Virus record (IMG/VR): IMGVR_UViG_3300031851_000186 | Coordinates: 1-23,790 of that record | Direction: 5' to 3' (one strand) | DNA length: 23,790 bases | From: a virus | Part shown: in pieces, positions 1 through 8,600 of the stretch | Layout: every line of letters begins with the position of its first letter | How positions within the stretch are numbered: position 1 is the stretch's first letter | Notes under the pieces: model-generated | The model's input: only the letters and a program-made list of their open reading frames with translations | What the model was told of the DNA's origin: nothing | Database searches by the model: none | Position numbers and translations under genes: made by a program

Positions 1-1026
1 TATTTCTTTTTCTATATAGTTACTGGGGACCTTTACTTTTTTTAATTTTAAATGAAATGATCTTTGAGGTGGACTGCCAAAAGATTCTGCACTCACTTCT
101 GAGGCGATTAATGCTGATGAAGGGTATTTAAAATTTTGATCTATTATTTCAGTTACAGACTCTAATGCTCCAGCAAATTTTGATTTAAATGAAGTCGATG
201 CTTGAGTTATGTTTCTTATATAAACTTGTCTAGGTCTATTTTTCTTAAGATCTTTAACATCTTTTAGTTTTAAAAAAACATCTTCCCTGTAATTTGATAA
301 AGCTAAACCTTCTACATCTACAAATAAATTGTGTTCATTTACTCCATCGTCTATGATTGCCCCTGTTGTGCCAGCAGGAAGGCTCCTATGCACATATCCA
401 GTTATATCTCCCCATATATGGAAAGCTCCTTTATTTGGTTTTTGCTCTCCTTCGGAATCAATACTGTAACATTGACTTATACCTAAAGTAACACCAAGCC
501 AATCTACATCCTGGTCTATAACTGAATGAGTGCCTTGAGATAAAAGCTTTAAAGCTTGTCCGTTCGGTTGTCTTTCAACAATAGTTTGATTGTCTAAATT
601 TACATTTTTAGGTATCGTTTGAGATGCATAAGAAAAATCCTGTAGCCAATAAAAATTATCTACTTGAGTGGAGCCGCAGCCACACCCTTGTCCCGTAAAA
701 AATGGTTGCTGGTGTGCATCGCCTTTTTTATATGCCAACTGTATGTTTCTGAAATTATACTGACCAAACGGATCAAAATCATTAGTTTGTTTTATCGGCA
801 CTTCGTTCAGGTATACTGCTTCGAGTATATTTTGCCCTGAAACTAGTTTTCCAGTTTGGTTGCAAAACCCCTCGATTGGACCTTCGCATATAAGGTCTAA
901 TGCTTTTAAGAAAGAAGTGGATTGCAACTTTTCTCTATCTTCTGCTGATGGATTAAACTGACCAGTGATTGTTCTAAAAAACAATCTTGGTTCAGTGTTA
1001 GATGCATTAGCGTCAATAGTAGCCAT
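1..1026 (-). CDS. gpJ-like tail tip / host-specificity protein, N-terminal part (cut by window edge)
   Basis: This is the N-terminal 342 codons of a central tail-tip protein of the lambda gpJ family; the C-terminal part, which normally carries the receptor-binding fibre, lies outside the window. The ATG at 1026-1024 sits three bases after the stop of the gpI-like gene. The family signature is visible near residues 34-53, where LQSTSFLKALDLICEGPIEG matches the start of lambda gpJ, ending in the G-P-I-E-G hallmark. A second gpJ-like block near residues 290-335 contains TEII, YP-SALI, E-FGSPPRSFHLK and VPSNY. In lambda, gpJ trimerises at the distal end of the tail and binds the receptor. A local oddity is a GCGCG cysteine pair near residue 115, which could bind metal or form disulfides. 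No good Shine-Dalgarno is seen, so coupling to the upstream gene is likely. Family assignment is confident; receptor specificity cannot be read from this part. Confidence 0.88.
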   Translation of the reverse strand, partial: MATIDANASNTEPRLFFRTITGQFNPSAEDREKLQSTSFLKALDLICEGPIEGFCNQTGKLVSGQNILEAVYLNEVPIKQTNDFDPFGQYNFRNIQLAYKKGDAHQQPFFTGQGCGCGSTQVDNFYWLQDFSYASQTIPKNVNLDNQTIVERQPNGQALKLLSQGTHSVIDQDVDWLGVTLGISQCYSIDSEGEQKPNKGAFHIWGDITGYVHRSLPAGTTGAIIDDGVNEHNLFVDVEGLALSNYREDVFLKLKDVKDLKKNRPRQVYIRNITQASTSFKSKFAGALESVTEIIDQNFKYPSSALIASEVSAESFGSPPQRSFHLKLKKVKVPSNYIEKEI

Positions 1027-1029
1027 AAT

Positions 1030-1734
1030 TTATATTTCTGAATATTGATCGATGCTTATTGCACCAACTGTATTGCCGCTTTCATCAACAGTTTGACCCG
1101 CAACACTATCAAATGCATTCAACCTGCAATTCATTATCGATGAAGATATTACATGACTCCCTACCCTTAATCTTCCATAACCCAAAGGTACTGGGGCTCC
1201 TTGAATTGTATTATTAAGAGGTCTTGAAAATATATAAGAACTGGTGTTTTTTGCTGATGGCCCTTGTGGTTCCGTAGGAGGCGGTGGGGGGTCCTCCATC
1301 AATCCCCCTATAGCTCCTTGAAGAAAAACAGCAGCACCAATTTCAAAAAGCACGTCTCCAGTCCAGGATATCAGATTACCGTACCATGTATCACCCATTG
1401 ATTCCCCCCAAGCGCTTAACCCTGCACCCACACCCATACCCGCTGCGCCGTACATCATGTAGTCTCCGTTTTGGTCTTTTCCTTTTATTCTGGGAAAAAA
1501 ATGCAAATCTTTTTTATTTTGAATGTTAACTCCCATTTCTTCGGAGCACATAACTGGAACTTTATCTATATAAACCCTGTATTTTATATTTTGATTTTCT
1601 TTATCTGCAATGTATTTGAAAAAACCATTAGTGTTCGCGTCTATTGCCCTCAAGGCTTCGTTTGGAGTTTTTATATTTAAACTCCACTCCTTGCCAAACT
1701 TCTCTCCTAACTTGCCATGCAAAAAAACATTCAT
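1030..1734 (-). CDS. gpI-like tail assembly protein
   Basis: A 234-residue protein of the lambda tail assembly protein I family, needed to assemble the tail tip and normally encoded just before gpJ, as here. The N-terminal 80 residues resemble the ubiquitin-like half of gpI (VFLHGKLGEKFG, then NEALRAIDAN, then a DLHFFPRIKG strand). A Gly/Ala-rich hydrophobic stretch (about residues 95-145) follows, as in gpI. After a five-proline linker comes the conserved C-terminal block S-x-I-F-S-R-P-L-N-N-x-I-Q-G-A-P-V-P-L-G-Y-G-x-L-R-V-G-S, the best match to lambda gpI. The start at 1734 is supported by a double Shine-Dalgarno directly upstream. There is a 21-base gap after the JAMM gene and a three-base gap before gpJ. 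In lambda, gpI does not remain in the finished tail; I assume the same role here. Confidence 0.85.
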   Translation of the reverse strand: MNVFLHGKLGEKFGKEWSLNIKTPNEALRAIDANTNGFFKYIADKENQNIKYRVYIDKVPVMCSEEMGVNIQNKKDLHFFPRIKGKDQNGDYMMYGAAGMGVGAGLSAWGESMGDTWYGNLISWTGDVLFEIGAAVFLQGAIGGLMEDPPPPPTEPQGPSAKNTSSYIFSRPLNNTIQGAPVPLGYGRLRVGSHVISSSIMNCRLNAFDSVAGQTVDESGNTVGAISIDQYSEI

Positions 1735-1735
1735 A

Positions 1736-1748
1736 TCCTTATTCCTTA
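1736..1748 (-). promoter_or_regulatory. Tandem ribosome binding site for the gpI-like gene
   Basis: On the minus strand this reads TAAGGAATAAGGA, two AAGGA motifs in a row. The proximal copy ends only one base before the ATG at 1734, which is too close to be useful; the distal copy is eight bases away, an ideal spacing. The same 13 bases occur before the tape measure gene. It supports the chosen start. Confidence 0.65.
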
Positions 1749-1755
1749 ATATAAT

Positions 1756-2142
1756 TTACACTACAACAGCCTTTTCTTTTTGAAAAAAAGAATTAATTTT
1801 GTTATGTCTTTTTTTTGACGGGTTGTAAAAGTTTATATTATTTGTTTTTAAACTGTAAACTATCATAGGTATATCCAGCTCGTCAGAGATGCCTAAATCT
1901 TCTTTTGAGAAAGTCTCGTCCCCCAAAACATGAGAATGAAAAATAGATATTATTTCGTAATTCTTGAAAGCGAATAGATATTCTTTATTTGATATTTCAA
2001 AATTAGTTTCTTGATTATCGGAAACATTTTCACATTCTACTGTTAAATATTTTTTATTTTTTTTTAAAATAAAACCGCAAGCTTCAAAAGGTTTCTTTCT
2101 TTCAGATATCAGCTTTATTTGATCGATATTTTTTTTTGTCAT
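1756..2142 (-). CDS. JAMM/MPN metallopeptidase, gpK N-terminal-like tail tip protein
   Basis: A 128-residue JAB1/MPN (JAMM) domain protein. The zinc motif is intact: His69-x-His71-x7-Ser79-x2-Asp82, with a likely catalytic Glu20 in the FEACGF segment typical of bacterial and phage JAMM proteins. Position between gpL-like and gpI-like genes is that of lambda gpK, whose N-terminal half is a JAMM domain and whose C-terminal half is an NlpC/P60 peptidoglycan peptidase. Here the protein stops after the JAMM domain, so no cell-wall hydrolase half is present. Catalytic residues being intact suggests real peptidase activity, possibly processing of tail proteins; this is inference. The ATG at 2142-2140 shares its A with the TAA of the gpL-like gene (TAATG), and is followed by a run of nine adenines. 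The family call is firm; the substrate is unknown. Confidence 0.88.
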   Translation of the reverse strand: MTKKNIDQIKLISERKKPFEACGFILKKNKKYLTVECENVSDNQETNFEISNKEYLFAFKNYEIISIFHSHVLGDETFSKEDLGISDELDIPMIVYSLKTNNINFYNPSKKRHNKINSFFQKEKAVVV

Positions 2143-3053
2143 TAAAAAATTCTACTACCTGGGAAACCTCCAAAAGGAATACCTTCCCCCCAGGAGGTTG
2201 GAAACCTTAATTTACACCCAGTTAAAGTTTTTGAGCAAGCATCTGTTACCCACTTTTTAGTATTGACCGAGGGTTTTGTTTCTGTAGTTGACGCGTGATC
2301 CTCTGTGCATATATATACAACATTCCTAGTGCCATTGCCCTCTTGTGTAACTAGATAGACCACATCTTGCTTAACATAGTTTTGACCTTCTTGCCATTTT
2401 CCTTGTGGTGTTAAGGAAGTTTTATCAAATTTAACATTATTGTAATCCGCACAAGGGTTGCCGTTATAACCACAATTTTTTCCCCTATATTTCCATGTGC
2501 AATAGTTGTTTATAATTTGCCTTCTTGGCAAGGTTGCACCTTCTAAATCTAAAGCATTTGACAGTTCAAATTCAACAAAATATTTATTCTCTTCAATTTT
2601 TTGATTTATATACCAAATATCAGGTCTTAATGTAGAAGTTGGATCTGGATTAACTCCAGCCTGAGACCAATAATCCCTTTCGTTATCGTAGTCTAGGAAA
2701 TTTTCTTTATCAAGAAATCTTAAGAAAGTTCTTTTTCTTACCACTTTAGCTTTAAGCATATCATCTTTTCCTATTATGTATCTAGATAAAAACCCCGAAA
2801 AATTTATTATTTTTATCTTTGGCCTCTGAAGTCCTCCGTCAGACCTAGTACTGAAATCGGAACCTTCGTGCGGTATATAAAAATACTCTTTACTATCAAA
2901 GAATAAGGAATAGAACATATTATTAACTCCTCCATGAAACCTTATAACTTCATCAGTATTTGCTATTTGAGATATTTCCCAAAAAGTAACCATTAAACTT
3001 TTACTATTTGCAAAAATTTCTTGATTTATGCTTTGTGTTTTTTTGAAAGACAT
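2142..3053 (-). CDS. gpL-like minor tail protein with Fe-S cysteines and an inserted domain
   Basis: A 303-residue protein of the lambda minor tail protein L family. The N-terminal 170 residues form the beta-rich part (K-x-x-N-F-S-G-F-L-S-R-Y, EFELSNALDLEGATLPRR). The C-terminal cysteine block matches gpL: Cys185-x8-Cys194 in the CTWKYRGKNCGYNG segment and Cys273-x6-Cys280 in CSKTLTGC. In lambda gpL the C-terminal cysteines hold a [4Fe-4S] cluster needed for tail-tip assembly, so a cluster is likely here. Between the two cysteine pairs there are 78 residues, far more than the roughly two dozen I recall in lambda. The extra piece (about 216-270) has a W-x-x-G-x-x-Y-x-x-x-D-V-V-Y ... V-Y-x-C ... 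P ... W pattern like a small carbohydrate-binding CBM5/12 module. A 36-base gap separates it from the gpM-like gene, and no strong ribosome binding site is seen. Confidence 0.85.
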   Translation of the reverse strand: MSFKKTQSINQEIFANSKSLMVTFWEISQIANTDEVIRFHGGVNNMFYSLFFDSKEYFYIPHEGSDFSTRSDGGLQRPKIKIINFSGFLSRYIIGKDDMLKAKVVRKRTFLRFLDKENFLDYDNERDYWSQAGVNPDPTSTLRPDIWYINQKIEENKYFVEFELSNALDLEGATLPRRQIINNYCTWKYRGKNCGYNGNPCADYNNVKFDKTSLTPQGKWQEGQNYVKQDVVYLVTQEGNGTRNVVYICTEDHASTTETKPSVNTKKWVTDACSKTLTGCKLRFPTSWGEGIPFGGFPGSRIF

Positions 3054-3089
3054 GCTTTGTTATAATAAATTGTTATTAGTTATTTTCGA

Positions 3090-4061
3090 TTAATATCCCC
3101 AATTATATCTTCTTCTGATATAATCTTCTTCTATTCTTACTGTTAAGTCGTTTGAGTTTTTATATAAATACGTATGCTCAATATTAACACAGAAAAAGTT
3201 TAATGTTTTTTCTTCTGGTTTTTTTAGGGTGAATGTGAATGTTTCATGCCCTTGTTTTGAAAAAAAGAATGATAATAGTTTTAATAATATTTCATCAGTA
3301 ATTCCGTTGTAGCTTAATTCTAAATTTGTTACCGACCTATTTACTCCACCCTTATCGTCAAAAGCTCTTGAACTTGCAAAATTAAACCTTGTTAAATGAA
3401 GGGGCTCGTCCCTCGTTATGGCATAAGAAGGCTCTATGTCTAAATGATATTTAGAAGAGTATTCATCTATTATATCTTTTTTGTGTTGCGGCATACTGTT
3501 TATTTTTAATAAATTTTTAACAGAAAACTGTGAATAATCTTGATTTATAAAATTTAAACTAATGTTATTATGATCTATGTATTGATGCTCTATATCTATG
3601 TTATTACAAGAAAATTCTTGAGAAAAATACGGCTCAATAGAATATAAAGATTTGTATGAATTTTGTTGGGAAAGTCCTGCATTAGCAGTTGGTTGAAATA
3701 TAAATTTTTGCCCACCTTCTTTAGATTTTATATAATTTATAATATTTTCTGATTCTAAATCCCCCCTGCTTGAGAAATTCAAATTAAGACTAATAGCTAT
3801 CCTATTTAAGACGCCGCCTTGATTTGAGTTTGTGTAATTATCTCCGAACTCCTGCATGTTAGAATAAAAACCAACAGATACCGAAGAGCCATACGAAGGT
3901 ATGAAATTAAAAGGATCTTCGTATTCAAAATTTTTCAACACATTATCGACCTTAGAGCCCGTAACGAATTCTTTATATGTATTATAATTTGCAGGGCTAG
4001 CGTTTGTGGGTTCGCTATAAAAATCTTTTTCTAGATTCCAAAATTTACCGCTATTAAACAT
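3090..4061 (-). CDS. gpM-like distal tail protein, apparently a tandem duplication
   Basis: A 323-residue protein in the gpM slot. A longer reading back to 4151 is possible, but the ATG at 4061-4059 overlaps the upstream TAA as TAATG and has GGAGAG nine bases ahead, so I use this start. Lambda gpM is about 110 residues. Here two gpM-like halves can be seen. Half one (about 88-171) has RIAISLNLNFSSRGD, NYIKSKEGGQKFIFQP and FSCNNIDIEHQY. Half two (about 243-310) has VTNLELSYNGITDE, FFFSKQGHETFTFTLKKP and FFCVNIEHTY. Both share the order beta strand, helix, K-x-G-x-x-x-F-x-F, then F-x-C-x-x-I-x-x-x-Y. In lambda, gpM forms the ring joining tube to tip; a fused dimer would make that ring from three subunits. 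Very AT-rich: 12 of 60 bases are G or C at 3541-3600. Confidence 0.7.
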   Translation of the reverse strand: MFNSGKFWNLEKDFYSEPTNASPANYNTYKEFVTGSKVDNVLKNFEYEDPFNFIPSYGSSVSVGFYSNMQEFGDNYTNSNQGGVLNRIAISLNLNFSSRGDLESENIINYIKSKEGGQKFIFQPTANAGLSQQNSYKSLYSIEPYFSQEFSCNNIDIEHQYIDHNNISLNFINQDYSQFSVKNLLKINSMPQHKKDIIDEYSSKYHLDIEPSYAITRDEPLHLTRFNFASSRAFDDKGGVNRSVTNLELSYNGITDEILLKLLSFFFSKQGHETFTFTLKKPEEKTLNFFCVNIEHTYLYKNSNDLTVRIEEDYIRRRYNWGY

Positions 4062-4822
4062 TATCTTAAGCTCTCCATAACTTCCACCGACCCAGCTAGT
4101 AAACCATTTGATGAGATAGATAAATTTTGAGAATTTATTATTCCTTTGCACTTTAAGGTTTGACCTCTTGCTGCATAATCTATATTTCTTGGTGATACTG
4201 TTATTTCACCGAAATCTCTACCTGAAAAATTTATAACAGAACCAATGTTTTCTCCTCCTACGGACATCTTTCTTCTCACGGTTCCATATCTCACATCTTC
4301 AGGAAACTCTGAACCTATTACATAATTAGGTGTTCTTTCGCACTCAACATCATAGTTTATTGTTTGAGGGAAATCTATTCCAATACTATTTTGGTTGAAG
4401 TTTAATAATTCTGTATAAGCTCCATTAGGCAGCCCAGTAGATGCTCCCCCAAACGATCCAGTCTGTGTTAACCCCCTGTACCCGCTATATATAGAAAAGC
4501 TAGCGTTAAACTCAACAGGTTTATAGGCTTCTATTTTTATGGAATAATTGGATAGATATGCTCCAGAAAATTCTATACCACAAAACCTGCCAGAGCACGA
4601 AAAATCTCCAGTTAGATTTCCTATAAAATCTTCTTTTCCTGTTATGTAATAATTAAAATCAACAGAAGCTGAAAGTGGAGATGATGCGGCATAATACCTC
4701 AACTCTCCACCGTAAACTCTTTCTTCCGTTGAATTAGATGAAGCCGAAAGCCTAGCGCTTTTTGCAAATATTTTTTGTTGATTGATTTCAACTTCACATT
4801 CTTGATGTCTTATGTATTTCAT
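4061..4822 (-). CDS. Tail-tube-like protein, second paralogue after the tape measure
   Basis: A 253-residue beta-rich protein without an obvious enzymatic motif. Two blocks are shared with the protein just upstream (4819-5649) and the major tube protein. These are GAYLSNYSIKIEA ... ASFSIYSGYRG (about 87-117) and ERTPNYVIGSEFP ... VRRKMSV (about 162-186), whose counterparts are DHSPVYKIGSIFP and SRSPIDRIGTRFAF. I infer a tube-fold ring protein stacked between the tube end and the gpM-like ring, comparable in principle to the extra rings in T5-type tail tips. It starts at an ATGA overlap with the upstream gene and ends in a TAATG overlap with the gpM-like gene, so expression is probably coupled. 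It could instead be an assembly-only protein. Confidence 0.6.
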   Translation of the reverse strand: MKYIRHQECEVEINQQKIFAKSARLSASSNSTEERVYGGELRYYAASSPLSASVDFNYYITGKEDFIGNLTGDFSCSGRFCGIEFSGAYLSNYSIKIEAYKPVEFNASFSIYSGYRGLTQTGSFGGASTGLPNGAYTELLNFNQNSIGIDFPQTINYDVECERTPNYVIGSEFPEDVRYGTVRRKMSVGGENIGSVINFSGRDFGEITVSPRNIDYAARGQTLKCKGIINSQNLSISSNGLLAGSVEVMESLR

Positions 4823-5649
4823 CTGTATATTATACTTGGCTTATGTCTTGAAACTGTAGAGTAATTTAACTTTACCTTAGTATTGTTATCTGCATCTGTT
4901 GAAAATTGTTCTGATAAAAGGTGAGCATCATTGAAATTGTATTCTATTTGTCGGTCTTGGCTACATTGATCCCTTAAAATAACTTTAATATCTTCGAAAT
5001 GTATTCCTGTCTTCATGTAATCATATACGGATCTAGTTTGATAATCATCAACCTCTATTTCTATAGAAAAATTTTGTCTAATAGGAGTTCCTAGAACTAC
5101 CTCACACGGAAAAATAGACCCTATTTTATAAACAGGACTATGATCTAAGTTCATAGAAAAAGAAAAACTTAAAACCCTATTAGTTTCTCTGCCATCAAAA
5201 TCAATACTTATTCCACTGCTTGTTGGGGTAAAAAGCTCTCTTTGATTGACTGGGTTTTTTTGTTTAACAACAAATGGTCCGACCTCTCCATATGCAGATA
5301 TTGATACTGTTGACTGGGGTAAACTATCTACAGAAAACGAACATTCATAAGAGTTTATATATCCGCTTTGAAAATTTATTTCTTGAGAATTAAATTCGAC
5401 CCCTCCGTCAAAACCTTCTTCCATTAAAAGAAGTTCTGTTATAGGTTCATCGCTAGACATCATAACTCTCTGGAAGGAGAAATTACCTACTCCAGGAGCA
5501 TTCTGTATTAAGTCAGCTGGGCCTACATATCCTAAAAAATTATTTTCTTCTGCTGGTATTGAGTAACTGGCATCCAAAGAAGAGACTCCTGACATTTGCA
5601 GACCATTTATGTAAAAAGATTGTTCTGCATTATGAACAAATCCCTTCAT
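4819..5649 (-). CDS. Tail-tube-like protein, first paralogue after the tape measure
   Basis: A 276-residue beta-rich protein whose ATG (5649-5647) directly abuts the tape measure stop (TAGATG), with GAGG three bases ahead. Block one (about 97-124, YINSYECSFSVDSLPQSTVS then ISAYGEVG) matches the major tube protein's FLSDYTIEASVGSIPTASAT then IELYNAK. Block two (about 162-198, FSFSMNLDHSPVYKIGSIFP and then GTPIRQNFSIEIEV) matches the tube protein's FSLSLPLSRSPIDRIGTRFA and LPVVASMSVSALL. An earlier stretch at 29-61 (SYSIPAEENNFLGYVGPADL) may be another copy of the same half-domain. I infer a structural ring protein near the distal end of the tube. The role is by analogy and position; no catalytic motif is seen. 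Confidence 0.62.
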   Translation of the reverse strand: MKGFVHNAEQSFYINGLQMSGVSSLDASYSIPAEENNFLGYVGPADLIQNAPGVGNFSFQRVMMSSDEPITELLLMEEGFDGGVEFNSQEINFQSGYINSYECSFSVDSLPQSTVSISAYGEVGPFVVKQKNPVNQRELFTPTSSGISIDFDGRETNRVLSFSFSMNLDHSPVYKIGSIFPCEVVLGTPIRQNFSIEIEVDDYQTRSVYDYMKTGIHFEDIKVILRDQCSQDRQIEYNFNDAHLLSEQFSTDADNNTKVKLNYSTVSRHKPSIIYR

Positions 5650-8600
5650 CTACCTCAACGATCCCCCTACCCTTTTCTCTTTTCCTATGATTTCTACTAC
5701 AGCATTTTTTACTTTACTTGCAAACTCTTTTGTGTTCAATGGGTTGCTGGCTGTAGTTGTAGTGCTTCCATTGCCCGAAACATTTATGGAAATATTCACG
5801 TCCCCATGAGTTACGGTGCTTTGAGATTGATTAGTAGATCCTCCTGATGAACCCAAAGAACCATCATTTATACTTTTCATCATTGAGGATCCGTATGTTT
5901 TTACTGCAGATGGATTCATTACATATTCTCCTCCTGTAAGTAACGAAGGCACTCCACCCCCTTTATTTCTTCTCAATTCCACCTTGTTAGCATCTAGAGA
6001 TCCTCCTTGGTTATTCTGCCACATTGTTCTTGCTGTGACTACAGGTCCTGCTACCTGTCCGTTCTGGTCAGGCTTAGTCAACATGTTTTGGTAGAATTTT
6101 TGCACACTACTTCTGTCTGACGGAGATTCGAATTTATCTGTTAAACTTCCTCCTTTAACACTAGTTGTGCCTTTCGTAGCTAAATCTTTTGCGGTTTTTT
6201 TATCAAAACGTTTTTGACCAAAAGAAGATTGTTTATATTTGTCTTTTGCGAAATCAATACCTTTGCTCAATAGAGCCCCTCCGATTATTCCGTAAACAAG
6301 ACCTAATAGAGCATTTTTTTCTGCTTTTTTCCTTCTTTCCTTATTTTTCCCGCGCATTTCTTCTTGTCTTTTTGTTGACAAGTCTTCGTTGAATTGAGTC
6401 TCTTGATCTCTATAGAATTCTTGTATTTTTCTATCATTAGCCATTGCATAACCAGTTAATCCACGGTTAATTCCCACTTCTCCTTTTTTAACTTTGTATC
6501 TAGTTACATTCCCGTCTTTATTCTCTTCTGTAAATTCTTCTCTTTCAGCAGCCCTAGGAGCTCCTATAGCTAAGTTTACCCCTCCTCCATTCTTATATCC
6601 AGTCAAGCTTCCACTATTTAATCTTTCCAGGAAGTTGACTCCGTATTTATCAACAGATGACTTTTTGATAACGTATTCACCTCCCATTAGCATTGCAGGG
6701 ACATCATCCTTGACCCCACTACCTCCACTAACCATACCTCCGCTATTTCCTTCGACTCGATCCAAGCCAGTAACAGAGCCAATCGCGCCAACCACCCTAC
6801 TCGCAGCACTTTCAAGAAATGCTCTTTGTATCATTTGCAAGAAAGATATTCCTATTGCCGATAATTTTCCTTCTAAATCGTCTGCTCCACTAAGGGCGGC
6901 TTGCATAGCATCAACCATTCCGTTCTTCATGGCAAATGGCATGTCTTGACCCAGTCTTGTATATATACCTTCAGCAGAATTTTCTACTCCAGCAAATCCG
7001 CTTTGTAGACCGTTCCCTAGATTTGTTTTAATTTCATTAACGACTCCGCCTTCTCCTCTTGGCGTCGATCTCTGCATAGCAAGAGCAAGAAGTTGAGCGT
7101 TTTTATTAAGCGTTTTTAGTTGAGATTCAAGGCCCGCAATATTCGCGTCTGCTTTTTTTATCGCTTCCTTGTCTCCCGAATCAACAAGTTCTGTTCTGTT
7201 AAATCTCGCCGTGGTTAGGCTGGCTGCTAAATCAGCTTCCTGAGTGCTCATTTGTGCGAACCTATCCCTTTGACCTTGAGTTCCTATTGTTTGAGACTCC
7301 AAAGCTATTCTAGCTTCTGCTTTTTGTAAATTGGTTGCTGTCGGGTCTCCAGATATTATCTCAAATTCTTTTTGTCTTTGAATTTGACCAGTTGCACCCC
7401 TCAATGCTGAGCTAGCTGATTGAGCATTAACATCGAGATTTGTTAAAGCATTTATTTCCGAAAATGAACCTTTGCTATAATCAAAAAATTTCAATGTTTT
7501 ACTAAAATTCTCAACAGCCATTTTTGCTTCGCGCAAATTAAATCTTCTTTCCATCTCCTTAATACCTCGATTCATTTGCTCTGATATTTCTTTCAAAGAG
7601 TTTGCTTTTTCTCTTAAAATGCCTTTCGGATCATTATTCCCAGCAATCGCTACAGCTTGATTAATTAAGTCTAGGGATTCATTTATACCTTCCGCTTTAT
7701 CTACGGAATTTAACATCATATTAGTTAATCCAAGGTCAATGTTTTCCAGACTTACAACTTGACCTTTTAGTTTTTGAGCTATATCATTTTTAGATGCCCC
7801 TTGCCGCGCCTCACTTCTTGCGCTTACTGCCTTTCCTTGCTCATCCTTTAATGATAATAATTGAGATTCAAGTGTTTTTTGTTCTTTCTCTGCTCCAGAT
7901 AAACCTGTTTCCTGTTTTTCTATTCTTAAGGATGATTTCAGATTTTCTAAATATTCCCCCAACAATTGCACACTTCCTTTTCCTGCTCCAGTTGCGGGGT
8001 CAAGCACTTGCCCAGATTTTCTTTGTTCGCTCGACTCAAATGGGCGAAGGTAACCATTTTTATCAAAAAGAAGATCAGCTCTTCCAGTATCTTTAGCTAT
8101 TTGATCTGCATACTTTTCAGCGAATTCTTGCTGAGCATTAAACATTTCATCATCAAAAAAGAAACCTGCTCCAGAATGAGTCCCAGAAGAACCAGATTTA
8201 CCACTATTTGCAACAGCGTTTAGGCGGAGAATGTGCTTCTCCACGGGCTCTAATCTGGCCTTTGAAAAATCTAAATCTGCTCTTTTTTTCTTTACTTCAT
8301 TCTTCTTACTGGTTAATTTTTCTTGAAGTGTATCTATAGATTTAGTCCTTGCTTTTATATCAGATAAACCATTTCCCGCAAGAGCATTTGCAACAGTTGC
8401 ACCTCCTTTGTTATTGTTCACAATTACAGTTGCTCCATTGCCAGCCCCAGAAGGCGAACTGGCAGGTGATCCAGGAGAGCTTTGTGCGGTAGAGGTTTTT
8501 GGGCCTCCACTTTCAGATGCTGCATTATCTAGTATTGGAGAAATAGAGTCTTTAAGATTGTTTAATGCATCTATTAAGTTTTTTTCAGACATTAATCTTT

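Noticed and set aside
2130-2142. Programmed frameshift at the nine-adenine run of the JAMM gene
   Set aside because: There is no alternative long frame to enter after the run, so slippage would only lead to early stops.
4062-4151. N-terminal extension of the gpM-like protein by 30 residues
   Set aside because: It would overlap the upstream coding region by 91 bases. The TAATG junction at 4061 with a GGAG ahead is the natural start.
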